Under the pieces are notes generated by a model, which did not search any database, had not been told where the DNA came from, and was given only the letters and a program-made list of their open reading frames with translations. Positions 1-8,373 of a stretch of DNA of 47,081 bases are shown piece by piece. Each line of letters starts with the position of its first letter. The first letter of the stretch is position 1. The position numbers were made by a program, and so were the translations under genes. The stretch lies in NCBI RefSeq assembly GCF_021531695.1, contig NZ_JADYUI010000023.1, positions 1 through 47,081 on the forward strand, given 5' to 3'. This DNA is from Roseburia hominis (lineage in GTDB: Bacteria > Bacillota > Clostridia > Lachnospirales > Lachnospiraceae).

Positions 1-68
1 ATTTGCTATTTAATTGCCTGTATTGCTGAATTTTCAAGGTTCGAATCCCATTTAGGGTGTGGGAAGTT

Positions 69-290
69 TTAGTAATTAATATCAATATTCGGATACCGGC
101 TCTGAAACATCTCTTTATAAGGACGCATTTCTTCTTCTGTTTTATTTACCATAACATCAATGCTCTCATTGCCATTCTCTGCCTCTTTGGCATAACATTG
201 TCCAGGTATCCCAAGTACACAACTAAGCAGAAAAAGTATTACACCAAAAACTACGCTTCTTTTACCGTTTTTCCTTGTTCCTCTCTTCAT
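69..290 (-). pseudogene. Truncated extracellular solute-binding protein (N-terminal fragment)
   Basis: The 73-residue frame starts at an ATG preceded by GAGGGAT. It has a basic N-terminus (MKRGTRKNGKR), a hydrophobic segment at about residues 13-30 and a cleavage region near LLSC or QCYA. It then begins like the mature start of a sugar ABC transporter binding protein: a short strand (IDVMVN), EEEMRPYKEMFQ, and a strand (YPNIDINY). Such proteins are normally above 400 residues, yet a TAA stop follows at once and I see no continuation in another frame to base 1. I therefore read it as a decayed remnant, though a short secreted peptide cannot be excluded. It lies downstream of gltX on the same strand. 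Confidence 0.5.
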
Positions 291-350
291 ATTTATCCCT
301 CTTATTCCTGACTCCCAGTCCTAACATACTACTGTTTTTAGTGTCCTATT

Positions 351-385
351 GAAAAAGAGAGCGAGACAAAGCCCCACTCTCTTTT
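351..385 (-). terminator. Rho-independent terminator after gltX
   Basis: On the minus strand an 11-bp stem (AGAGAGTGGGG paired with TCTCGCTCTCT, some G-U pairs) around a CTTTG loop is followed by a T run. It lies about 70 bases past the gltX stop codon. Confidence 0.75.
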
Positions 386-452
386 CTTTCGTACATGCAG
401 GATTGCTTGTTACAACCCTTCTATGAACCACCCATCCATTTTGTTGATATAA

Positions 453-1907
453 TTAAGCATTCTGAAGCAATTCAATTCCTTTTTTGATACGCAGAATGGA
501 TTCTTCTTTTCCAAGAATTTCCATAAGCTCTGTCGCCCCCCCCGGTGTCATCTGTTTTCCGGATACCGCAGTACGAATCGGCCACATAACGTAACCATTC
601 TTCACACCTTTTTTCGCAACATAGTCACAAAGCATTGCATACAATGCATCATTGCTGTAATCTTCCTGCTTTTCAAGTAATGGCAATACTTCCGTCAAGA
701 CTTCCAAAGATGTTTCGGTATTCGTCTTCATCTTCTTATGCGTGTACATCGATACATCATATTCCGGAAGTTCTTCAAAGAAATCAATATGTTCTTTGAT
801 ATCAGGAAAGATTTCGATTCTGGTTTTTACCATAGCCGCAATCTTCTTTAAATCATAATCCTTGGTAATGACTTCTTTGATATATGGCTCTGCCATCTCA
901 TAAAAAGTAGGAAAGTCCATAGCTTTGATATATTCGCCATTCATCCATTTTAATTTTGTATAATCGAATACTGCAGGTGCTTTATTGATATGGTGATAAT
1001 CAAATGCCTCCACCAGTTCCGGTAAAGAGAAAATCTCTCTATTATCCGCAGGACTCCATCCAAGCAAAGCAACAAAGTTGACAACAGCTTCTGATAAAAA
1101 TCCCTGTTCAATCAAATCTTCATAGGAAGAATGTCCACTTCTCTTACTAAGCTTCTGGTGCTCTTCATTGGTGATAAGCGGACAGTGAATGTATTTTGGC
1201 ACTTCCCAGCCAAATGCCTCATAAAGACGATTGTATCTCGGAGAAGATGACAAATATTCATTTCCTCTTACTACATGTGTGATTCCCATCAGATGATCAT
1301 CCACAACATTTGCAAAATTGTAAGTCGGATATCCATCGGATTTAATTAAAATCATATCATCCAATTCACTGTTATCTACCGTGATATCGCCATAAATCTC
1401 ATCATGAAACGTAGTAGTTCCGGTTGTCGGATTGTTCTGACGGATAACATAAGGTTTGCCGGTCGCAAGATTTGCCTCAATCTCCTCTTTGCTGAGGGAA
1501 AGACAATGCTTGTCATAAATGGAAATTTCTTTTCCTGCAACTGTCTGCTTTAAGCCTTCCAGTCTTTCTTTATCGCAGAAGCAATAATATGCCTCGCCTT
1601 TTTCAATCAACTGCTTTGCATAATCAAGGTAAAGATTTTTCGCCTGACGTTCGCTCTGCACATAAGGACCTACACCACCATCTTTGTCCGGTCCTTCATC
1701 ATGAACCAACCCTGTCTTTTCCAAGGTACGGTAAATAATATCAACTGCACCTTCTACATAACGTTCCTGATCAGTATCTTCGATTCTGAGGATAAAATCC
1801 CCGCCCTCATGCTTTGCAATCAGGTACGCATATAAAGCTGTTCTTAAATTTCCCACATGCATTCTTCCCGTAGGACTTGGTGCAAATCTTGTTCTGACTT
1901 TACTCAT
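453..1907 (-). CDS. gltX: Glutamate--tRNA ligase
   Basis: Class I aminoacyl-tRNA synthetase that charges tRNA-Glu in the cytoplasm. The 484-residue length is normal for bacterial GluRS. The HIGH-type signature is at residues 9-20 ([12 protein letters not shown]) and the KMSKS-type signature is KLSKR near residue 252. Between them lie the Glu-specific Rossmann features ([29 protein letters not shown]). A CFC...Y...C cluster near residue 110 fits the zinc-binding insertion of many GluRS. The C-terminal part is the all-helical anticodon-binding cage. The start [12 protein letters not shown] follows an AAAGAGGAA ribosome site. The hydrogenase gene ends only 33 bases upstream, so the two may be co-transcribed. 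The sequence does not show whether the enzyme is discriminating. Confidence 0.97.
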   Translation of the reverse strand: MSKVRTRFAPSPTGRMHVGNLRTALYAYLIAKHEGGDFILRIEDTDQERYVEGAVDIIYRTLEKTGLVHDEGPDKDGGVGPYVQSERQAKNLYLDYAKQLIEKGEAYYCFCDKERLEGLKQTVAGKEISIYDKHCLSLSKEEIEANLATGKPYVIRQNNPTTGTTTFHDEIYGDITVDNSELDDMILIKSDGYPTYNFANVVDDHLMGITHVVRGNEYLSSSPRYNRLYEAFGWEVPKYIHCPLITNEEHQKLSKRSGHSSYEDLIEQGFLSEAVVNFVALLGWSPADNREIFSLPELVEAFDYHHINKAPAVFDYTKLKWMNGEYIKAMDFPTFYEMAEPYIKEVITKDYDLKKIAAMVKTRIEIFPDIKEHIDFFEELPEYDVSMYTHKKMKTNTETSLEVLTEVLPLLEKQEDYSNDALYAMLCDYVAKKGVKNGYVMWPIRTAVSGKQMTPGGATELMEILGKEESILRIKKGIELLQNA

Positions 1908-1940
1908 GTTAAGATTCCTCTTTCCTTTTCCAATATTATC

Positions 1941-3446
1941 TTACAGCAATTCAATCTCGCTTAATTCCTTCGGTGGAATTTTTTCAGAAGATTCCGCCTG
2001 AATCTTCTTTACTTCCTGCTGTGCCTTATTGATTGGGATAATGGTACCTGCTCCGGCTACACATCCACCCGGGCAACCCATACCTTCTATCATACAACCA
2101 TTTTTCTTACCTGCTTTTGCAAGCATAAGTGCTTTCTTACACTCAGCAAGTCCGTCTGCATGCTCAATCTTTACTTCAACCCCCGGATAATATTCATTGA
2201 CACACTGTTCAATTGCTCCGGCTACACCACCTGCACATGCATAACCGCGTCCTGCTGCGGTTGCATCATGCATTGCATCGTCTCCTTCTATCGTGTTTGG
2301 ATCAATCCCTTTTGCCTCAAACATGGCATCCAGTTCTTCAAATGTAATAACAAAATCAACATCACTCCGAACAGATTTACGGCTTGCTTCAAGTTTCTTA
2401 GCCGCACAAGGTCCGATAAATACGACTTTGACATCCGGCTGTTCTTTCTTAATCTTTCTTGCAGTAGCTACCATAGGTGTAAGCTCCTGTGATACGGAAT
2501 CAATCAGTTCCGGGAACTGCTTTTTCGCAAGCATGGACCATGCCGGGCAACAGGAAGTAAGAAGGAACGGTAATTCACCGGTCGCTACATGCTCTGCATA
2601 ATGTTTTGCTTCCGCAACCGCTCCGATATCTGCACCAAGTGCCACTTCATATACCTCTGCAAAACCAAACTCAAGCAAAGCTGCTTTCACATTCTTCGGT
2701 GACGCATTTGGTCCAAACTGACCAGCATATGCCGGTGCAATCTCTGCAACAACCTTTCCGCCCTCTTTCATACAGCGAATCAGCTGGAAAATCTGGGATT
2801 TATCCGCAATAGCACCAAATGGGCAGCTTACCATACACTGACCACATGCAACACATTTCTCCGGATCAATTTTGGCTCTTCCCAATTCATCTGTGGAAAT
2901 TGCTCCAACACCACAGGCATCGGAACATGGTCTTGTTTTCTTTGCAATTGCATCATATGGACATGCCTGCTTACATTTACCGCATTTGATACACTTGGAC
3001 TGATCAATCACGGATTTGCCATTCACCTGTTTGATTGCACCTTTTGGACAAACTTCTGTACAAGGATGTGCGACACAACCCTGACACATATTGGATACTT
3101 CGTATTTTTTCTCTTCACACATATTACATGCGGAAGGAATTACCTGCATAAGAGGCGGCTCATAATATTTCTCTGAAATATTACTTTCTTCCAGTCCACT
3201 GGTAACATGAACCGGTCTGTCCTCCGGTCTTAAAGACATACCCATGGCAAGTCTGACACGCTCTGCGGCGATGGCTCTTTCTCTGTAAATACTTTCACGA
3301 TATTTCGGTTCATCTCCCGGGCATACCGTGTACGGAACGGCTTCCACTGCATCATTAATATTATGTTCCTCTTCTAAAGCAATTTTTGCAACCTCAGAAA
3401 AGATTTTCTTTCTCAAATCGGAAACAGATGTACGGATTCCTCTCAT
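1941..3446 (-). CDS. Monomeric [FeFe] hydrogenase, ferredoxin-domain type
   Basis: A 501-residue iron-only hydrogenase. The N-terminal half carries several cysteine groups for [4Fe-4S] clusters (CNMCEEKKYEVSNMC, CIKCGKCKQACPYDAI, CSDACGVGAI, CVACGQCMVSCPFGAI). The catalytic H-cluster domain shows TSCCPAW at residues 297-303, GPCAAKK near 347 and GCPGGCVAG near 457, the three signature loops. The AAKK and PGGC variants differ from clostridial HydA1 and fit the smaller group B enzymes. It should exchange electrons between ferredoxin and protons in the cytoplasm; direction is not readable from sequence. The start is supported by TTTAGGAGG 12 bases upstream. A Rex-type operator precedes the gene, linking expression to the NADH/NAD ratio. 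Confidence 0.9.
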   Translation of the reverse strand: MRGIRTSVSDLRKKIFSEVAKIALEEEHNINDAVEAVPYTVCPGDEPKYRESIYRERAIAAERVRLAMGMSLRPEDRPVHVTSGLEESNISEKYYEPPLMQVIPSACNMCEEKKYEVSNMCQGCVAHPCTEVCPKGAIKQVNGKSVIDQSKCIKCGKCKQACPYDAIAKKTRPCSDACGVGAISTDELGRAKIDPEKCVACGQCMVSCPFGAIADKSQIFQLIRCMKEGGKVVAEIAPAYAGQFGPNASPKNVKAALLEFGFAEVYEVALGADIGAVAEAKHYAEHVATGELPFLLTSCCPAWSMLAKKQFPELIDSVSQELTPMVATARKIKKEQPDVKVVFIGPCAAKKLEASRKSVRSDVDFVITFEELDAMFEAKGIDPNTIEGDDAMHDATAAGRGYACAGGVAGAIEQCVNEYYPGVEVKIEHADGLAECKKALMLAKAGKKNGCMIEGMGCPGGCVAGAGTIIPINKAQQEVKKIQAESSEKIPPKELSEIELL

Positions 3447-3494
3447 TTTCTATGTATCCTCCTAAACTCTACAAATAACTTATTTTGTAACACT

Positions 3495-3512
3495 TTGTTA
3501 ATATTTTAACGC
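3495..3512. promoter_or_regulatory. Candidate Rex operator upstream of the hydrogenase
   Basis: TTGTTAATATTTTAACGC matches the Rex consensus TTGTTAA-N4-TTAACAA at 16 of 18 positions. It lies about 50 bases upstream of the hydrogenase start, within its 5' region. Rex represses fermentation and hydrogen genes at low NADH in many Firmicutes. The family link is established; its use here is inferred. Confidence 0.55.
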
Positions 3513-3608
3513 AATACCATACTTTAATTTATCATACTATATTTGTAAAGACAAGAGACTTTTCATATGTTCTAAAAAAAATACGTAACAGTACTAAATT
3601 GTCCCGAA

Positions 3609-3740
3609 TTATTTACATTTCTTTGCACATCCCATACATCCGATACATTTTCCCGCTTTTTTTCTGCGATAGATATGTACTCCACTAATGATTGCCCAGA
3701 AAAGCACCAGAAAAATTACCAGAACATCAATCCCATTCAT
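3609..3740 (-). CDS. FeoB-associated Cys-rich membrane protein
   Basis: A 43-residue protein with an N-terminal transmembrane helix (about residues 3-22) and a basic, cysteine-rich tail with the pattern CIGCMGCAKKC. This matches the small FeoB-associated family found after feoB in Firmicutes. The ATG overlaps the feoB stop codon by four bases (ATGA), so translation is probably coupled, and I chose that start over a longer frame running back into feoB. It probably helps Fe(II) handling at the membrane side of FeoB, although the biochemical role of the family is not settled. Confidence 0.85.
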   Translation of the reverse strand: MNGIDVLVIFLVLFWAIISGVHIYRRKKAGKCIGCMGCAKKCK

Positions 3741-5743
3741 ACAAATAATCCTCCCACATGATAAACCAAAAACGCAACAAGCCATGCAATTACACACTGC
3801 ATCACCACGACTCCGGCTGCCTGCCACTTAGAATTCATTTCCCGCCTTATGGATGCAACTGCTGCAACACAAGGAGTGTAGAGTAAAGTAAATACTAAAA
3901 AGCTTACTGCAGAAAGAGGAGTGAACATCTCTGACAATGCACTGCCAAGTGTCGCCATACTGGTTCCGGTCAAAACACTCATCGTGCTTACTACCGCTTC
4001 CTTTGCCGTAAAACCACAGATGAGTGAGGTCGAAACACGCCAGTCAGCGAATCCAAGCGGGGCAAAAAGCGGGGCAATGAAACGTCCTATCACAGCAAGT
4101 AAACTGTCTGCACTATTTGTCACAACATTTAATCTCGTATCGAATGTCTGTAAAAACCAGATAATAATCGTTGCAAAAAAGATGACTGTAAATGCTTTTT
4201 CTATGAAGTCTTTGGCTTTATCCCACATTAACTGACCTACACTTTTTGCAGACGGAAGTCTGTAATTCGGCAGTTCCATTACAAAAGGAATCGGATTTCC
4301 CTTGAATAATGTATGTTTAAAAATAAGTGCCATAAGAATTCCAACAACGATTCCTCCAACATAAAGCCCCATCATGACAAGTGCCTGATGTTTTTCAAAA
4401 AATGCCGCCGCAAAAACTGCATAAATTGGTATTTTTGCGGAACAGCTGATATATGGTGTTAACATGATTGTCATCTTTCTGTCGCGTTCTGATGACAGTG
4501 TCCGACTCGCCATGACCGCAGGAACCGTACAGCCAAATCCAATCAGCATCGGTACAAAACTTCTGCCGGACAGACCGATTTTACGAAGAAGTTTATCCAT
4601 GAAAAAAGCGACTCTTGCCATATATCCGGAGTCTTCCAAAATAGATAAAAAGAAGAACAGTACCACAATAATCGGTAAAAAAGTAAGAACACTTCCAACT
4701 CCGGCAAAAATACCATCAATCACCAGACTATGTACGACCGGATTCATCCCATACTGTGTGAGTGCCTGATCTACAATTCCTGTCACTTTGTCAATTCCAA
4801 GACCAAGCCAGTCACTTAAAATAGCTCCAATCACATTAAACGTCAGATAAAATACCAATAGCATAATGCAAAGGAACATCGGAATGGCAAGATATTTATT
4901 GGTAAGAACCTTATCTATTCTCGCGCTTCTTTTATGCTCTTTGCTTTCCTTGCATTTAATCACCGTCTTGTCACACACTTTTTCAATAAATGTATAACGC
5001 ATATCTGCCAGTGCAGCATTCCGGTCCATATGATGATCCTTTTCCATTTCTTCGATACTGTGTTCCATCATATCTAATTCGTTCTGGCTAAGCTCTAAAC
5101 GTTTTATGATATCCTCATCATTCTCCACAATTTTAATTGCCGCAAACCGGGGAGAAATTCCAAGATTCTGTGCATGGTCTTCCACCTGATGACAGACCGC
5201 ATGAATGCATCGGTGCACATCCCCTTTTTCACAAAAATCCGTTACCTTCGGCATTTCCTTTTTCCTTGCAACCCGATACATTGTCTGAATCAGATCTTCG
5301 ACTCCCTCGTCCTTAACGGCACTGATTGGTACAACCGGAATTCCAAGTTCTTCCGACATCTTTTCGACATCTATTGAACCGCCATTTCCACGCACTTCAT
5401 CCATCATATTAAGTGCAAGTACCATCGGAATATGCATTTCAAGTAACTGTAAGGTAAGATACAGATTTCTTTCAATATTGGTAGCATCCACAATATTAAG
5501 AATTCCGTCCGGCTTCTCATTTAAAATAAATTCTCTCGTCACAATTTCTTCATTGGTATAAGGACGCAAAGAATAAATTCCCGGAAGATCCACAACCTTG
5601 CAATCCCTTTTGGACCGAACCTCGCCAACCTTCTGGTCTACCGTAACACCCGGAAAATTGCCGACATGCTGATTGGAACCGGTCAACTGATTAAACAGAG
5701 TTGTTTTCCCACAATTCTGATTCCCGACTAACGCTAAAATCAT
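3737..5743 (-). CDS. feoB: Ferrous iron transport protein B
   Basis: A 668-residue Fe(II) transporter. The N-terminal GTPase has G1 GNQNCGKTTLFN at residues 7-18, a DLPGIYSL G3 region near residue 53 and NMMDE (G4) near 112, followed by a helical regulatory domain. The C-terminal half holds two Gate-type membrane domains with repeated hydrophobic helices; MLIGFGCTVPAVMASR and the second-half FTAKEAVVSTMSVL are typical FeoB signatures. The length is normal. The gene overlaps both feoA upstream and the small Cys-rich gene downstream by ATGA, forming one tight operon. The P-loop reads GNQNCGKT where many FeoB proteins have GNPNSGKT, a tolerated variation. Confidence 0.97.
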   Translation of the reverse strand: MILALVGNQNCGKTTLFNQLTGSNQHVGNFPGVTVDQKVGEVRSKRDCKVVDLPGIYSLRPYTNEEIVTREFILNEKPDGILNIVDATNIERNLYLTLQLLEMHIPMVLALNMMDEVRGNGGSIDVEKMSEELGIPVVPISAVKDEGVEDLIQTMYRVARKKEMPKVTDFCEKGDVHRCIHAVCHQVEDHAQNLGISPRFAAIKIVENDEDIIKRLELSQNELDMMEHSIEEMEKDHHMDRNAALADMRYTFIEKVCDKTVIKCKESKEHKRSARIDKVLTNKYLAIPMFLCIMLLVFYLTFNVIGAILSDWLGLGIDKVTGIVDQALTQYGMNPVVHSLVIDGIFAGVGSVLTFLPIIVVLFFFLSILEDSGYMARVAFFMDKLLRKIGLSGRSFVPMLIGFGCTVPAVMASRTLSSERDRKMTIMLTPYISCSAKIPIYAVFAAAFFEKHQALVMMGLYVGGIVVGILMALIFKHTLFKGNPIPFVMELPNYRLPSAKSVGQLMWDKAKDFIEKAFTVIFFATIIIWFLQTFDTRLNVVTNSADSLLAVIGRFIAPLFAPLGFADWRVSTSLICGFTAKEAVVSTMSVLTGTSMATLGSALSEMFTPLSAVSFLVFTLLYTPCVAAVASIRREMNSKWQAAGVVVMQCVIAWLVAFLVYHVGGLFV

Positions 5744-5973
5744 TCTGCTCCCTCCGTTTCCACTTCGATTTTTGCCGCATCTTCTTTACGGATGGTAAGT
5801 TCATACCCACGAATCCGAAGTTCTAACGGATCTCCCATCGGTGCCACCTTCTGCACCACTACCTTTGTCTTTGGAATCAGTCCCATATCAAGGAAACGGC
5901 AACGAAGCGCACCTTCTCCACCGACCTTTGTAATGATGGCAGACTGACCAATCTGTAACTCAGCTATTGTCAT
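5740..5973 (-). CDS. feoA: Ferrous iron transport protein A
   Basis: A 77-residue SH3-like cytoplasmic protein with the usual FeoA pattern: IGQSAIITKVGG, RCRFLDMGLIPKTKVVV, APMGDPLELRIRGYELTIRKEDA. It modulates FeoB. It is the first gene of the feo operon, begins at an ATG preceded by an AGAGGAAATG ribosome site, and overlaps feoB by four bases. Confidence 0.95.
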   Translation of the reverse strand: MTIAELQIGQSAIITKVGGEGALRCRFLDMGLIPKTKVVVQKVAPMGDPLELRIRGYELTIRKEDAAKIEVETEGAE

Positions 5974-5998
5974 ATCATTTCCTCTTTTCCCTCGGTTG

Positions 5999-6050
5999 GT
6001 TAGCTTTTTCTAACTGTCATTAGTGTAATATATCTTTTTTCTCTTGTCAA
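5999..6050 (-). promoter_or_regulatory. feo promoter with palindromic operator at the transcription start
   Basis: On the minus strand TTGACA (6045-6050) and TACACT (6022-6027) are 17 bases apart, a good sigma-A promoter. The predicted start is near 6015. Directly there sits GTTAG-N6-CTAAC (5999-6014), a symmetric site placed where a repressor would block initiation. A metal regulator of the DtxR or Fur class is expected for feo, but the site is not a standard Fur or IdeR box, so the regulator is unknown. Confidence 0.5.
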
Positions 6051-6109
6051 TCGATATTTTTTCTCAAAAGCAAAGGAACCTAGTGTAGCGTCCTCAAATT
6101 AACCAGAAG

Positions 6110-6154
6110 AAAAAGGAACTGCTTTCGTAACAAGAACGAAAACAATTCCTTTTT
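6110..6154 (-). terminator. Strong terminator after mgsA
   Basis: A nearly perfect hairpin with arms of about 20 bases (AAAAAGGAA...TTCCTTTTT on either strand) directly follows the mgsA stop codon. Its A- and T-rich ends allow action on both strands, insulating mgsA from the feo promoter. Confidence 0.85.
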
Positions 6155-6155
6155 C

Positions 6156-6626
6156 CTATAATGTCTTAGAGCGCTCTAATATATTTTTATTGAAATTGAT
6201 GACTTTATGGTCATAAGCCTGATCCATAAAAGAAGAGGTTATCATAAAATCTGCCGAAGCGCGGTTATTTGCGATCGGGATATCATATACCTGTGCGATA
6301 CGGAGCAGTGCCTTAACATCCGGATCATGCGGCTGTGCAGTCAGAGGATCTGAAAAGAATATGATAAAGTCTACCTTTCCCTCAACAATTTTAGCTCCAA
6401 TCTGCTGATCACCGCCAAGTGGTCCGCTATTATAGCCCTTTACCAAAAGACCGGTTTTATCTGTAATCATGCGCGCCGTCGTTCCGGTTCCGCATAAAAT
6501 ATGCTGTTTTAAAATATCTTTATGTTCTTCACACCAGTCGATTAAATCTGCCTTTTTATTATCATGCGCAATCAGTGCGATTTTCTTCTGTTTTTCGATT
6601 GTAAGTGTAATAAAATCTTCGTTCAT
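6156..6626 (-). CDS. mgsA: Methylglyoxal synthase
   Basis: A 156-residue enzyme that converts dihydroxyacetone phosphate to methylglyoxal and phosphate, a bypass that relieves sugar-phosphate stress. Signature stretches are KIALIAHDNKKADL, GTGTTARMI, the phosphate-binding SGPLGGDQQIGA with the catalytic Asp, and FFSDPLTAQPHDPDVKALLR. The length is normal for the family and the start has a GAAGGAG ribosome site. It lies downstream of the 3' half of cotJC on the same strand, with its own strong terminator. Confidence 0.95.
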   Translation of the reverse strand: MNEDFITLTIEKQKKIALIAHDNKKADLIDWCEEHKDILKQHILCGTGTTARMITDKTGLLVKGYNSGPLGGDQQIGAKIVEGKVDFIIFFSDPLTAQPHDPDVKALLRIAQVYDIPIANNRASADFMITSSFMDQAYDHKVINFNKNILERSKTL

Positions 6627-6693
6627 TTTCTTCTCCTTCGTTTCCGTATTTTTCTTATTGTACCGCAGCTTTTAAAATTACACAATGCTTTTT

Positions 6694-7113
6694 CTATTTT
6701 GTTTTATCAAAGGCCGGATTAAATGCATAATAATTTTTGCTGTCTAAATGTTCCCTTACAAGATTGAGTCCTTCACCAAAACGCTGGAAATGCACAATTT
6801 CTCTTGCCCGTAAGAAACGAATCGGATCGCAGACTTCCGGGTCTTTTACCAGGCGCAAAATATTATCGTAAGTTTTTCTTGCCTTCTGCTCTGCCGCCAT
6901 ATTCTCAAACAAATCGGTGATTGGATCCCCGGATGACTGAAATTCACATGCATTAAATGGAACCCCGCCTGCAGACTGTGGCCAGATGCCAACCGTGTGA
7001 TCGGTATAATATGGTGCAAAACCGGATGCCTTGATTTCCTCCGGCGAAAGATTTCTGGTCAACTGATGCACAATAGTCGCAACGATTTCAAGATGCGCCA
7101 GTTCTTCTGTTCC
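6694..7113 (-). CDS. cotJC: cotJC 3' half (spore coat manganese catalase, C-terminal part)
   Basis: This carries the C-terminal 138-139 codons of CotJC. The conserved second part of the ferritin-like metal-site motif, GTEELAHLEIVATIVHQLT, opens the segment at the element junction. Downstream motifs fit manganese catalases: GVPFNACEFQSSGDPITDLF, AAEQKARKTYDNILRL, RFLRAREIVHFQRFGE. There is no ribosome site or start codon of its own at the correct place, and the frame reads TAG just inside the element. The half can therefore be expressed only after joining to the 5' half. Joining at the shared TAGG gives a 200-residue protein, normal for CotJC. Confidence 0.93.
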   Translation of the reverse strand, partial: GTEELAHLEIVATIVHQLTRNLSPEEIKASGFAPYYTDHTVGIWPQSAGGVPFNACEFQSSGDPITDLFENMAAEQKARKTYDNILRLVKDPEVCDPIRFLRAREIVHFQRFGEGLNLVREHLDSKNYYAFNPAFDKTK

Positions 7114-7120
7114 TACCTAT
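7112..7120 (-). other. Element junction next to the recombinase (att site)
   Basis: The minus strand reads ATAGGTAGG. The inner TAGG (7115-7112) is the in-frame joining point. The TAG of the recombinase stop codon (7119-7117) lies within this junction, so the recombinase gene ends exactly at the element boundary. Confidence 0.75.
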
Positions 7121-8325
7121 CCACGGTAGAACCACGTTCTTTTATTGTTCATGGTATAAATAATTTGTTCTTTTTCTATTGTAATTTGCAACAAATATTC
7201 TTGGGAAAATTTCTCGATCGTTTCTTGTTTTATCTGCTCCTTTTCTTTTTCCCGTAACCCATATAAAAATCCTTTTTGTAAAACTTCATCCGAAACACTT
7301 CTTCCTTTGCATCCATCTTCCTTTCTTCCGTTTTTTACCGCACATGCACATAACCATCTATGAGTAAAGCTTCCGTCTTTTCGTTTTCTCACCCGGCTTA
7401 CATAAGCTCTCCCACAGATTCCGCAAATCACTTTTCCACTGCACCAGTAACGATTCCGGTATTTTTCTGTTTCGGATGTTTCTGACTCATCCAGACGCTT
7501 TTTTGCCATAATAAACACTTCTCTCGAAACAATAGGCATATGATGATTTCTTTTTATCACAAGTTCTTCTTTTCCATCATTTTTCCGTTTTTTATGCGTC
7601 AGATAATCCGGCGTATACGTTTTTTTCTGTACTAAATCTCCCACATATTTTTCATTTTTTAAAATCCGCCTTACCGCCACATTGCTCCATGTGTTTCCAC
7701 GACTCGTAAGATAACCTGCTTCATTCAATTTTTCTGCAATCACGTAAGTTCCCATTTTTTCTCTTGTAAACATATCAAAAATTTTTCGGACAAGTTCAGC
7801 CTCTGTTTCTTCTATTTCAAGCCTTCCGTCTTTGATCCGATACCCCAATAGACTTCTTCCGAACACGACTCCTTTTTCCATCTGCCGCTTCTGTCCCCAT
7901 TTCACACGCTCCGAAATTTTCCTGCTCTCCTCCTGTGCCATGGAGGCCATTAAAGTAAGACGAATTTCCCCATCATTTTCTCTGGTATCAATATGGTCAA
8001 TAATAAAAAATACACCCACGCCATACGATTTTAAGGTACGTATCGCAATGAGTGTATCTACGGTATTTCTGGCAAAACGGCTTACCTCTTTGGTAAGAAT
8101 CAAATCAATTTTCCCGTTTTTTGCATCCTGCATCATCTGTAAAAAAGCTTCTCTTTTGTTCATTGAGGTACCGGAAATTCCTTCATCTGCATAAATTCCG
8201 GCAAACTGCCAGTTCTCCCCCTCTTTCTTTTTGATAAATGACGCAAAATATTCTTTTTGATTTTTTAATGAATTCTGCTGGTCATCCAGTTCCGTGGAAA
8301 CACGACAATAAGCTGCTACCTTCAT
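7117..8325 (-). CDS. Large serine recombinase (element excision/integration)
   Basis: A 402-residue site-specific recombinase. Residues 1-145 are the resolvase catalytic domain: the nucleophile is Ser10 in YCRVSTELDDQQNS, with SRFARN and the helix MASMAQEESRKISERV. Next come the recombinase DNA-binding domain (GYRIKDGRLEIEE...VRRILKNEKYVGDL) and a zinc-ribbon region with CGICGRAYV and later CACAV/C residues. It ends in a short Lys/Glu-rich helix. It is close in type to the skin recombinase SpoIVCA and the Spin/CisA group, and shorter than phage integrases of 450-550 residues. The start has an AGAGGGAAT ribosome site. The stop codon lies in the att junction. No separate directionality factor is visible nearby. 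Confidence 0.93.
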   Translation of the reverse strand: MKVAAYCRVSTELDDQQNSLKNQKEYFASFIKKKEGENWQFAGIYADEGISGTSMNKREAFLQMMQDAKNGKIDLILTKEVSRFARNTVDTLIAIRTLKSYGVGVFFIIDHIDTRENDGEIRLTLMASMAQEESRKISERVKWGQKRQMEKGVVFGRSLLGYRIKDGRLEIEETEAELVRKIFDMFTREKMGTYVIAEKLNEAGYLTSRGNTWSNVAVRRILKNEKYVGDLVQKKTYTPDYLTHKKRKNDGKEELVIKRNHHMPIVSREVFIMAKKRLDESETSETEKYRNRYWCSGKVICGICGRAYVSRVRKRKDGSFTHRWLCACAVKNGRKEDGCKGRSVSDEVLQKGFLYGLREKEKEQIKQETIEKFSQEYLLQITIEKEQIIYTMNNKRTWFYRG

Positions 8326-8373
8326 ATTCCCTCTGCCTATGATTTTTTACAACTTTATGCCGGCACATTCTCC

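Noticed and set aside
38-66. tRNA T-arm-like string GGTTCGAATCCC near the left edge
   Set aside because: The flanking bases do not pair into a five-base T-stem, and no acceptor stem or anticodon arm is present.
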